From assembly GCA_004352715.1 (NCBI GenBank), contig SCFE01000119.1, forward strand, positions 1,310,553-1,374,552: a stretch of 64,000 nucleotides of DNA. Direction: 5' to 3'. The DNA is from Hofstenia miamia. Its lineage: Eukaryota; Xenacoelomorpha; Acoela. The position numbers were made by a program, and so were the translations under genes. Below, in pieces: positions 48,413 to 60,139 of this stretch; position 1 is the first letter of the stretch; each line of letters starts with the position of its first letter. The notes under the pieces are model-generated. The model did not search any database. It was not told the origin of the DNA and was given only the letters and a program-made list of their open reading frames with translations.

Positions 48413-51400
48413 ATGCTCAAGTCAGCCTCAAAAAAGTTAAACAGAACTCAAGAAAAGCTCAGACGCAATATTGCTAAAGATGAAAAAACCGTAAAAGATG
48501 AGAAGTTTGAAAGACTACACGCAGATTTTCAAAAACAGATGAAGTTTGCAAAAAATCTGCTGTCTGAGTCAAAAAAATACATGGCGGCCGTTAGAGAAAT
48601 GTCCACAATCCATAAACAGTACTTTGGTTTTCTCGTTGAGAACTTTGAACAATTCTTAGGAGAAGGTTTGTTTATGTAATTAATAATTATGATGACAAAA
48701 ATCATAAACATTGTCATTATTAATTTTTCGCCACCTAATACCTTTGAAATGCACTTTTGAGTAGGAAAAGTAGTGCATCTGAATACTTTTTTATTATTAA
48801 TATAAATGTAATTAAAATTTAGAAAAAGCCTTGGAGTTTTTCTAAAAATAAAATTAGTATGTTATTTAGGATTGTTAATCTACTATACTGTAAATATATT
48901 CAATGCTGCTTCAATAAACAAACAGAGAACTAGATTCCCACTAGATATTTTTAACAGGCTTTTTTACAGAAATTTTAACTAAGATAAAGATTTTTTTCTG
49001 GAACAAATATATCCTTTTCGTTGAAATACCAGTTTAAACTAAGAGGTCCAGTATATGGATAAAATATTGATTTTTTTGTTCATTAATGTTAAATTTACGC
49101 TTGTTAAATGGATAGTAAAGAGGAATTCTGAATTATAATTTTGATGATTGATTGCAAGCAATATAATGATGTTCACAGAAATATTTAATATTAGATATGT
49201 AATCTTGAATTGAGATTTTAGAAATCCAATTAGAATAGAATAGAAGTATTGATAAAGTGTAATATGTAGCTTGGTTTTGAATCACTGAATGTCAAATGAT
49301 TTAAAGGATGTTGGAAGTAAATACGATATTAAGTTTGAATTTCGTCAATAAAATTTTTAGAAACAAATTAAATATGACATTTCTATCCTTTACAAAAAGC
49401 ATTTCGAGAAAACTCTAATTAACAATCTTATATCAACTGTTTAAAACTAGTCAATTGGTGAAAACTGTTTTGGTATCAGTGACAAAATAATTTACAGATT
49501 CAAAAGAATGTTTCTAAATCCATACTGACAGACAATAATTATTCTACATCATTGGATCTGAGTTTTGTCAACCCCCTTAATATTTGTTTCAGAATTGCTA
49601 CTTTATCAAAGCTTGGAATTATGAACAATTCAGATTTCTAGTATTGTGTAAAATCAATTGATCATAGCAAAGACATTTGATGGCATCAAATTATGTAGAT
49701 AACTAGGCCCTTGTTTCATGAGATAAGAATTTTAATACAGGTAGATCGAATTGGAATTCAATAATTGCTTCAGTGAGATTGTCTGCTAAAATAGGTTCCA
49801 AAATAATTAGATTTCACACTTCTTGGAAAATCCTTCAGAACATAAACTATTGAGTTCATTGTGAAGATGTCAGTGACAATCCTTCAAACTTTATAAACTT
49901 AAAAAATGCAAGCTGATCTCTATGTAGTTGGAACAAATATTTCTTTAAAAATTACATTTTTTTGATAAAACGAGGTGTTTGACTATTTAATATTTTATTA
50001 TTAAATTATTATTAATTCGAAGTTGATTCTTTTGAATATTTATTAAAAGAACTCCTTAATTATATTTTTAAATTTATTCTTGTGATATTTTTAGTTTTTG
50101 TATGTATAATTTCATTCAATTCCAGTTCAAGTCATTATCCAAAAAACAATTAAATTTCAAGAATTATTCAAAGAATTAAATTTTATATAATTTTTATCCT
50201 GGTTTGCTTCCTTTTCTAGACATTTTGTCACAATGGTACTTTTTTATTTAGCAAGTGTTCCAAAAGAACATAGAAAATAATATTCCATCGGCTTGAATCC
50301 GTATGTAATTTTATTCAAATTGTTCTTTTTATTAAAGTTTTTGTAACTTATCACATAACATTGACGCTTGTCATAAAATGTCAAGAAACTTATTATTCTT
50401 TGCAAAGGTCTATTTCATTTATTTACTCTATTTCTTCGTTTAAGATAAACTGATGAATGTGTGTTGAATTGATAACTAAATTTCCTCTTTTGTGTGCATA
50501 TTTAGAATATTACTAAGAGAAAGCAAGCAAATGGTTTTGCAAAATGAACTGTCTCATTTGATCATATGATTGTTTTAGCCTTTAGAAAAGTGCTTGCTGC
50601 TTCTCTAATGAAATTTTATTAAGATACAACATTGAAAATCCCAAATAATTTTAATATTAGTACATAGTTCTTCCTCAATCCTTTCAAAAGTGTACAATCG
50701 ATCAGCAAAATTTATAAACACCAAACCATGTCACTTGACTCTTTTGACATATTAGCATTTTGGAAAAATGCTCCATACAAAACACTTTTAATCTATAATG
50801 CGACTTTAATCAATATACAAAATGCGCCACACAGTCCTTAAAGTTGGTTGGTTTTCAATTACATCTCTACTATTAAGCCGACTTTATCAAATTAAACTTG
50901 ATTAGCTAATTCATAATTAGGTAAGCTGCAATTGCATCTATGATGTCCGACGCCAAATGCAATACGCTTGATTAGTACTGTAAATGCGTCTTTGGTGTTA
51001 CTTTCGATGCACTGGCGTAGCCAGTTAAAAGATAAATAAATGATTAATGGCCCTATTTAAATAACTATCGCATCAAATTTAATATGCAATTAACAAGAAT
51101 TCCGCTACACGTTAAATTTAACCTGAATTGGGTTTGAATTTATTTCCACACTCGAGTACCGGTATTTAAACATGAAGGAATTATAACAAGTGAATAAAGT
51201 ATCTTAATCCTTTTATTGTATTATGCAGTTTATTTTTGTTAAATTTTCTTTTAAATTCATTATTTTCTTAACACCTGTAGTTTTCAGTACCGGGACCGAT
51301 TTCGAGACCGGGACTAAAGTTATCGGGACCGATACCAGAGACCGTTTCTTTTCGGGACCGGGACTGGATCGGGACTAAAAATTTGAGGTCCCGCAAAGCT

Positions 51401-54400
51401 CTAGTGGGAACTCGTCCTAGAAAAAAATTTCCTGTCAAAAACATGATTTTTCATACTCGATATGGCAGCTAATAACTGATTTGTTTTATATGCAGATAAA
51501 AACCACTTAATTTGGAGCAAGGATGGTAATCACAAAAACATATATTTTGAAAAGTTGCAGTAGCCATAGCCAAAGAATACATTGTAAAAGTTTACTGCTT
51601 AATTCCGTGTAAAGCAGCCACACAATATTGACTTCTACTGTACTTGGTATACATAATGGAATATATATCATTAAAAAGTTCGCATTATGATTTGCCATGT
51701 CGACCGTTAGGCTATTATATTGATTATTTTATCGATTAAGTGCTATTCTTGTCAATACATTGTAATTAATTATTTACTATTTCAAAGCTCCGCAATGGGA
51801 CCCACATATATTTTTTATGATACAATCATTAAATTGACATTTCATAAAATTCCTGTTAGTAGAAAAATATGCTTGAATACTTTTACAAATAAATTCGTTG
51901 TAATATTTTTTGAAAACAACAAGTACAATACCATGTTTTTAAAGTTCAATTTTGCTTGAAAAAACGTTGAATTTCTTGGTAATTGGACCTACAATCTGTA
52001 AGTAACGGATCTACATATACATTTTGAAGAATATAAGTTGAAAAGTGTATATAGTAATAAACCTACTCAATAGTAATATATCCACAAGTGTCGTGCTTAC
52101 TCTACACTAAATGATTTGAGTTGCAAAACAACTCATATGCTAAGATACTTGATTTTATGAATTTTCTATCCAGAACAAAATTTCAATAATATTTCCATAA
52201 TATAAAAGAACACAAATTTGTTTTTATAATATTTGACATATTTTTTCCTAATATACTGAATTTCTTGCAAGTTAGTGAAAGATACTATTTTGTCACAGGG
52301 TTAAAAATTTAATGGAATTAAGACTTGCGGGGATTGGAAAGCTCAAAGAATCGTCGATGTTTGTAAACGCCTGGTTGATTATGCCATCAGGTATTCTAAC
52401 AGCCGTCAACGGAAGATGCTAGGTCTTACTTGAATTATTTACCAAAAGAAATCAAATGCTTGCAGTAACTGCAAAATTTTGACTTTTAGTGATCACATAT
52501 ATTATTGGCTTGAAATCTGTCAAGCTTGTCGAATGAATTCAAACAGCTAAAATTTCTTTGCTTTCGTGTTCTTGCTATATGTTACACAAAACTCTTAAGA
52601 CTAGTTTTAATAATTTTTAATATATAACACAGAAAGTGGTATAAATTACTAAATTTAGCTTTTTATATTAGGCACACATGCAACCTTCTCTTTTTTATAA
52701 ATGTATGTTCTTTTATCCCCGCATGAAACTTGAAAGCGATATTGGCTTAAAAAGACCATTTTGAGAAAATACTGCACAACTAGATACATTTCTCAATTGA
52801 TCATCCAAGTTTGGAATTGGAAATGAATCAAATTCTGTACAGATATTTAGAGATCGATAGTCTATTACTAATCTGAGCTTATCGCTCATTCAACAGCTTC
52901 AATATTGTGTCTGAATGAAAACATGATGGCCTTATCAGTCCGTTTTCGTGCCATTCTTTAATTTTAATTGTAACGAGCTCTTGATGTTTTGGCTTGTAGA
53001 TGTATTAATACATTTTATTATTATTGGGTTCGATATAGTAAATTTTGATTTCTGCCACCAGGCGTAATCTCTTGAAGGCACACGTATTCTCTATTATCAA
53101 CGGTTCATACATTTAAATATCTGTTATCACCGCAATTTCTAATATCGTCTAGTTGTGTGTCAACACTGTTACACAATGAAAAATCTACACTGCTGTCCAT
53201 TATTTGATTCAGACACAGAACCATCTGTTTGAAAGTAATCAGTATTCCTACAAAGACATAACTTTGTCCAATACAAAACATGGTTTGACTGCTATTTACT
53301 CTGAAGATGATTTTTTGCACTATAATTGTATTCGAGCTCTAGAAAATATTATTAGTTCAATTAAGAATATCAATATCTTTCAAGTATAAAAACTGCAGAA
53401 AATAGTTACGCCTGTATAAGTAACATTGAGAAGAAATATTATATCAAAAAAAGTAAATTCCGCTTTCTGGAAGAACTTAACATAAGAACGGTCTTTGCTA
53501 TATTAAAAATATTAATAATTTTTTAAATAATGAACGGTTTGAAATTTGTTTTTATTTGGAATCAGCAAAAAACCACATCTGATGACATCACTACTTTTTA
53601 AGAATTCGGGGTAAAACTTCCCCATATATCGACGAATACTGCAATTTAAATCACGATGAAATTTCCGTAAAGCTTTACTTTTATTCTATGGAGGTTCAAT
53701 GTATGAAGAAGCATTTGATAATCTACTGTGAGCTCCTCCAAGAAATGTTCATTGTAGTAAATGTATTAAAATTAAAAATTATTTTAGATTTCATGGTAAT
53801 TGTGTATTAAAGCATCGTCACAGAAGACTTTGTATAACCAGACTTTATATTAAGGATCGAAAAAAATCCGATTAATCTGTCACAAGTACAAAAAGCGATT
53901 AAATGGCGATTAATTTTACAAAAACCGATTAATTCCAAAATTCATTTATGTGTTTTTCACAAAAAAATTCATATTAATATATTCTCGTTCGAAGCAAGAG
54001 ATACACCGTTATTTCATACCTTTAAATTTTGATTGCATTAAAGATATACATAGATAACATTATGTAAACATTGAAGCTGATTCTACATTTTGGTAGAGCA
54101 AGCAAAAATTGGAATATATAACCAATATAATCATCCTTGCATAAAATATGCTTATTTTATTGGCAAATTGAATAACAAATGCTTCAGTGAAATTATTTTA
54201 AAATTGCTGATTAACCGAGTTATTAACAGATCAATCGCAATTAATCGGTAACGACTAATGTGGATAAATAGATTAATCGAGGGGTGATAAATGAAAATTA
54301 AAATCTCAATCTTACTTAATAGCCTCAGAAAAAATTCAATATTTTTCATATTTTATTCTAGTCCCAAAGCTTTTTTCAAATGAAAAAATATGTGCTGAAA

Positions 54401-56142
54401 AACAGGGCAAGCTATATTCTCCAATTTTATCAATTATATTATTTCTGTTCTTTCAGGAAGAAATGCCAGGAATAGCGCTATCTGAATGTTACTACAAATG
54501 AAATGTAAAATGGAGATGACGTAGCATACTTCATTACAAAAGATGATTATTATAGATATTTTGAAAGAGCTGGTATCTTCGAAACTTATCTCCATTCCAT
54601 TCGAAGCTTTGTGTTCAATTGTTTGTTGGTGACCCACAATAACATAAACGCTCATTGAATAGTTTAATATTAAACATATAGAAGACTTTTTATTATGAGC
54701 AAATGCGATGCTTTTCATGATATTTAAGCATCCATGAGGCGCAAGATTTTGCAATGTGTTCATAAACGCACTTAAATGTATTTTTTTAGAATTTTTTATA
54801 AAATATGCAACTTTATTATTATATACCAAATTTATATTTTACATTTTATATATTGAACTAATATATGTAAAACTCAATTTAATGCTTTATTTTAGACAAT
54901 AATGAGGTATTCAACGAACAAAAGGTTTCAATCGATGAGTCATGGCAAGGATACTCTAAGAAACTAAGCAACAACTTCACAATGTCAATCGCAAAATACT
55001 GTGAAGAATTTGATTCCAAGAATCACAAACTTAAGAAAAGATCAAATAAGTTGTTAGACCTTCAAATAGCAAAGCGTAATAAGCAAAACTTAAGTGATAA
55101 AGGTCAAGATATTAGTAAAGCTGAAGAAGCGGTTGAACTCGCCAGCATTAGCTTCAGAGCCGTTGATCATGAGATTAAGAGTGACCTACCAATGTTCTAT
55201 CAAGATCGAATTGAATTTCTTACCAATCTGTTTGCTGAATTCTTCAAGTCTTCACATTGTATGTTTGATGATCTTGCTAAATCATGCAAGGAAATGGGCA
55301 ACGTTGTTAGAGAAATTCATGATGAATATTCAACTGATAAATCTCAATCTCCAGAAAGAAAGTCAACAATTCGCTCCAATGTTAGCTATGAGGGTAAAGC
55401 AACATTGGAGAGTACTTCTAGTATCCACTCAGCACCAACTGAATTTACTGATTTAACTAATGAAAGAACAGAATCTTACTCTAATAAAGACACCGAATCA
55501 CTTTCTGACAGATCAGAAACCCACACATACGAGTTTCCGGAATCGATAACTCAAAGAGCTAGATCTCAAGGAGATGACAATATTGAATTAATTTCCAATC
55601 GATCTGATTCTTGCAAATCTGAGTCTCAGGTACATGACAAATCTGTTGAATCAATATCGTATAGCTCTGAATCACAAAAAGGTGAAGCTTCTGAAATAAC
55701 ACAACCTAAACCTGATGCTCAATCAGATGCTAATGTATTATTGCATATTGAAGAAGATAAGCAATCTGAATTACGAAAAGATGACAGTTCTGAAATAATA
55801 TGTTCTAAATCCGATGTTCACTCAGATGCTAATATTGTATTGCAAGGACAGGAAGATGAGAAATCTTCTGAGATATCTGAATCAAAAAGTATTGAAGTTC
55901 TCACTCCAAACAGCAATGAGGGAAAACTTGGCAGTGTTGAAAACACGGATGAATTTTCGAATAAAAACCCAAAAACTTCAGATGAGGACCATAAAGCTTG
56001 CAACGTGAATTCTGGTGAATCTATGGAAGCCTCTAAAGAAGATATAAATCGATCAACTGAAGCTCTTGAAAAGGCAAATGAGTCAGATGAATACCATAGT
56101 TCAGAAGATCTCTCAGTGGATTCAACAGAAATAAAGAAATAG
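48413..56142 (+). CDS. N-BAR domain protein with long acidic Ser/Glu-rich tail, two exons
   Basis: Exon 1 is 48,413-48,665 and exon 2 is 54,896-56,142, joined over a 6,230-bp GT-AG intron (donor GGAGAAG|GTTTGT, acceptor TTTATTTTAG|ACAATA). The spliced frame is 1,500 nt, 499 aa plus stop. Residues 1 to about 240 are an amphiphysin-type N-BAR domain for binding curved membrane: KKLNRTQEKLRRNIAKDEKT at the start is very close to the amphiphysin RLNRAQEK-ADETKD block. SYMAA-type KKYMAAVREM, ESWQGY and LPMFYQDRIEFLTNLFAEFF follow. The rest is a low-complexity Ser/Glu/Asp-rich tail with an imperfect internal duplication (55,684-55,785 and 55,786-55,873) and no SH3 domain. The intron sits at the same codon and phase as in the gene at 13.2-14.2 kb. 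The tail may be disordered or phosphorylated; no partner can be named. Confidence 0.87.
50388..50540. repeat. dispersed diverged repeat, copy 2
   Basis: Counterpart of 36,240-36,390, lying inside the large BAR intron. It has no coding capacity and its type is unknown. Confidence 0.5.
51285..51403. mobile_element. hAT-like end with CGGGACC subterminal repeats
   Basis: CGGGACCG/CGGGACT is repeated about seven times and the block ends GGTCCCGCAAAGCTCTA, whose complement TAGAGCTTTGCGGGACC has the form of a hAT terminus. The other end was not found, so this may be a truncated copy. It lies in the BAR intron. Confidence 0.5.
52300..53060 (-). pseudogene. Ty3/gypsy-type polymerase remnant
   Basis: Reading leftwards from 53,060, broken frames show HQELVTIKIKEWHENGLIRP, then KLRLVIDYRSLN, then FPIPNLDDQLRNVSSCAVFS. 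These match in order the start of the Ty3/gypsy reverse transcriptase (I-NGIIRPS, KLRLVIDYRSLN, FPIP-IDD-L). A weak KEILAV near 52,555 may be the RNase H start. Several frameshifts and stops are present and no LTRs were found. It lies antisense within the BAR intron. Confidence 0.6.
53855..54290. mobile_element. possible hAT-like element with CGATTAAT repeats
   Basis: CCGATTAATC, GCGATTAA and their inverted forms cluster near 53,860-53,940 and 54,205-54,285, with plain AT-rich sequence between. Inverted arrays of a short motif at both ends fit the other hAT-like elements here. Exact ends and a target duplication were not found. Confidence 0.4.
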
Positions 56143-57318
56143 GTTTTAATGTAAATGAACTTTAGCGCTATCCCACTTTCTCCAATTATTTTGCCATTCA
56201 GTTTGATTACATTATGAAATTAGCATATTCTATTTCTATTATTTTACATGAAGTTTTTTAATTTAAATAATATTATTAACAATAGTTTTTTGCATATTCA
56301 AATTTATACTAAGAGTTGTTATGTAAATTTCTCATTTAATTAAATCCAATTGAAATATGATCTCGAAATAAGTAAACTATTGCTATGTATTGTATGTTAT
56401 AAATTTGAAAGTAGATTACTTATGCAAAACTTAATTTATTTTTTTATCATGTATACCAGTTCGGATATATAAAGATAAGGAAATGGCTCCGTATGGAATT
56501 CTTAGCACAGTGCTTGCTGTTTTTTTAGATAATTGTATTTTAGGCTAAATAATAGCATTTGGAACTTTCTATATTATCGAACATGAATTGAATTGCCCAA
56601 AATGCATTTTTGAAAAATTAACTGTTAATCAAATTCTTATATCCATGGGTCGGTCGTTATTTTGAATTTCATAGGTACATATGCTATAAGTACTAGTATG
56701 TTTGCCAGCTATATTAAGATATATTATTGCATTATTGATATTGCAAAGATATGTCAATTTAGAAAAGTAAGCGATATCTGCAATTTTATATATATTTTAA
56801 CCTGATTTTGATTCATATTACTTTTCCAATATTGCTCATTCTAAGGCATATTTTAAAGAATGAATAGCTTTTCCACTGTTAACTTAAAAGTATCTGTTAT
56901 TTATGATAGACTTTTAATAATTAGAGTTTCTTTATTTGATAAAATGTTAAATATGTGAAATGCAAAGATCCATGCCGCGATATCATTTGATGCTGAAATT
57001 CACTAACTGTATGTGTATACGATATTGTGAAAATACTGCACAAAATCTTTATGAACTTCGTCGCTTTTATATTTTTGAACACTTTTAAATTTCCGTTTCT
57101 CTTCATGCCGTATTAAAAATTGATTCAATAAATCCATCATGAAACATATTCCCTGACTGAGAAAACTTGCTAGATTAAGTTGGTCGAATGTCATAGTTGT
57201 TATTAAAAATAAAATTCCCTAAACCATAATTTTAATCGCTTTCATTCATATTTGTGAACAGAATCTCAAAATTCTAATTACTAGATTTATCCGTAAATAT
57301 TGATGAAAATAATTATGT

Positions 57319-57401
<83 letters not shown>

Positions 57402-59283
57402 TACTTATTTTTCATCTGTAGCTTCAATTAGTAAATCTTGTGTCCTTTAATTCTTTGCCTCTTAAAAAACAGTTTTACTTTCGTTGCATTAGTGTCAGAG
57501 ATTTTAAGAGAAGTAAAAGAATAGATGATGGCAATACCTTGCATTGATATCAGCAGTTCATACTGAGTGTCTAATAATACTTTGTACAAAAACTAGTCTT
57601 TGTTTGAAACATTATTAACATTTTATATTAGTTAACATTATAGATATTTTGTGCAAACTGAAGAGTCTTAAATGCCATCCAATAGATGTATTTCTTTTAC
57701 ACTGTGATCAATATTGCAAAACATTCATTTCTGCTTTCATAGTATATATCTTAGGCTCCTTATTACGCTACAGCAAGCACCTCTAAAATATTTCAGACCA
57801 CCTCTGATGCAAAATACTGGCTTTGCCAATGACTGGTACTTAATATAACATTCGTTTCTACTGTCGTTTTCCTGAAATGTGTATGCGCATTTCACTCATT
57901 CCTTACATCTAAGAAATTTAGCAAATTGTCAAGACCGTTATTCAATCGCATGTTAAAATATCAATGTCAGCGATTGCAGAAGGTGCATTTTGAAATGTAT
58001 CTAATTTCTCTATATATTATATTTACCAGCTGTCAAGCTCAACAGTTTTATCATTACCGAGTTATTTGCAAAATTTCACATGTTTACATTGGCTAAATCG
58101 CCTCAATAATTTACATATAACAAATTCGTTTTAAAAATTCACATGCTGTATGTACAGGTTAAATATTCCTTTTCTCATTTAAGTGCAAGTATCAGGTGTC
58201 AAAAATCATGTACAAATTACAGCCGATATCGTATTTGGATGCATTAGGCAGGTATTCAATATATTAAGTCAAATTATGCCAACTAGGACATGAACCGGAG
58301 ACTATGTTTGAAAACTTGAGGATCAAAAATTACTTTTCCGAAAACAGTCAAAACTATATTTCTTCAGAAATATAAGTGCTCAGATATATATCAGATGACA
58401 TTTAGCTCTGAAAATTCGGTAATAACTTTTTCTGGAAAGGGAAATGACTCAATTCCTTCATTCATTACTCTGCACACTGCTTAAAATCGGGCGAAAAATT
58501 AATTGAATAAATGAACAAAGTGTTTTTTCTATGCATATATAATAAATTTTTGTGTCCGATTTTATCTAAAAGTGCACAATGAAATTTTGTTTTTTTTTAA
58601 AAATGGGAAAGGCCTTTAAAAAATATAAAAATCCTCCATATAAATGCTCTGTCAAAACTCAATTAATTGCATCTCGTAAGGCAAGCTAAAAATACGTCTT
58701 TATTTTTTTAGAAGGGATCATTAAATTAGTTTTTGTTTTCCGCAAAGAACATAGTGGAATTGACTTTACAGAATGCACCACATAACCCGTTTAAAAATTA
58801 TTGGAGGCAGATGCTGGTAAAATGCAAATTTCAATAACTACACATATATGTTAATGTTTTCTTCCTGCAAATTTATAAAATAAGTAATTTTAAAAAAAAA
58901 TTAAGATACTAAGAATCATGTAAAAGTTATTGTATCATCATGATCAAGGTCTCATAAAAAGCGTTACTGGAATTGTACGCTAAAAAATTATTTTACCAGC
59001 TATTAACACATCGAATTTCTTTTCTATTCAAAAAGCGATGTGTTTATAATTATTATGCTTGTCAACGTTTATAACCCTTACATGCTAATATATTAATTTT
59101 TCTACTATTTACGCATTGCATTTTGTTAATCATAATATTCTACAAATATTAAAACTGTAAATTTGCAATCTCAATTCAATGGGATCATTTGCAGACTTGT
59201 TGGATTGAGAAAAATACACATTGTCCAAGGTGAAGAATCCACATCAGAAATTTTTAAAAAACTATACTGTAATCATCATTCTA
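56143..59283. other. BAR gene 3' flank and intergenic DNA
   Basis: No gene is supported. A long (TA)n tract occupies 57,322-57,398. A patch near 58,760-58,805 (AATGCACCACATAACCCG) resembles 50,815-50,850 (AATGCGCCACACAGTCC), hinting at a shared old repeat. Confidence 0.4.
57322..57398. repeat. (TA)n microsatellite
   Basis: About 77 bp of TA dinucleotide broken by one TG. Comparable shorter tracts are at 27,305-27,332, 29,743-29,766, 31,042-31,081, 43,117-43,144, 46,009-46,047 and 48,210-48,250. Confidence 0.9.
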
Positions 59284-59850
59284 TTAAACAGCTAATGCCC
59301 AAAAATTGAAAACAATTTGACAAAGAAGGAAACTGATGAACATTTCGTAGATATATATATCAAAAATCATGAGGCCTGTGGTACAAAATCCATTCTTCAC
59401 AAGTCGGAAAATCTGCATAGATGAGGTTGTAAAACCGATTTGTTTTAATTGGCTTGGAGTTTGGATAATAGTAATATAGCTATCAAGTTTAGGTGGCAAC
59501 AAAGGTGATGGTTTTGATGTTTTGGGTGGGCATCGTTGGCGTAAATATTGTTGATCCCCTTCGAGTCCAAGACAAATGACATAGTAGATTTCAATGACTA
59601 CTGCAAAATTCTGCAATTCAACTTATTTCATGGTATGGAAACAATCAAGTGAGGACTGGGATGCCATCTCTAAACACGCTTTGTTGAGATGAACTCCCTC
59701 TTCTTTTGTTGGAAGAGCAGGAAGATATAAAGAGCAACCTTTGCGTGTTATTGTTTGAATGGCTTTCTGTTGATCTGCATTCTGTTCCTTTAACAGCTGT
59801 TGATATCTGGTTTCGATATTATCATGTTTTTCTTTGAGACAAATCTTCAC
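59284..59850 (-). other. coding-like fragment of uncertain origin
   Basis: A frame at 59,850-59,623 gives 75 codons including GCSLYLPALPTKEEGVHLNK; a second frame at 59,616-59,284 follows it. The first faintly resembles the region after the reverse transcriptase of some non-LTR elements (W/Y-L-ALP-- and a following HL block), which would suit the LINE next door, but the match is weak. I do not assign a function. Confidence 0.25.
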
Positions 59851-60139
59851 TAGGCTGTTCTGTTCAGGGTGCAGTTGTCAATTATATCTTGTGTGATTGT
59901 GACAGAATTAGGCTATTCAGGAGTTGTGTAAATTCGATAGAAGAATTAATCTTAGGTGGCTAAATTTGGTCGGTAGTAGCAAAAAATCGAGTCAGATTAA
60001 AATCTAGATCTTCGCCAAAAAACACTTTGGAAGTAATGTTAATCTGATTTTCGCTTATAATAATTCTAAAGCAAAGCAACATTAGTTCATTAGTTTAAAA
60101 CAAAACTACTAAGATACAAAATAATAAATAAACATTTAT

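Larger units (their letters stand above)
44374..48776. repeat. about 2.2-kb segment repeated across a single N (likely contig overlap)
   Basis: Bases 44,374-46,573 recur as 46,575-48,776 around the N at 46,574. The first copy ends exactly at the N (AAGTAGTGC|N) and the second starts exactly after it. Differences I can see are a CAAACAT/CACACAT change near 44,752/46,953, an AACATCAACA/AACATCAATA change near 45,517/47,719 and a 2-bp longer TA tract. These look allelic. The best reading is one locus assembled twice from two haplotypes, so the BAR exon 1 and the LINE remnant inside it are single. Confidence 0.85.

Noticed and set aside
51010-51030. CACTGGCGTAGCCAG as a complete hAT element end
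   Set aside because: Looks like a common hAT terminus, but no partner end or 8-bp duplication was found nearby.
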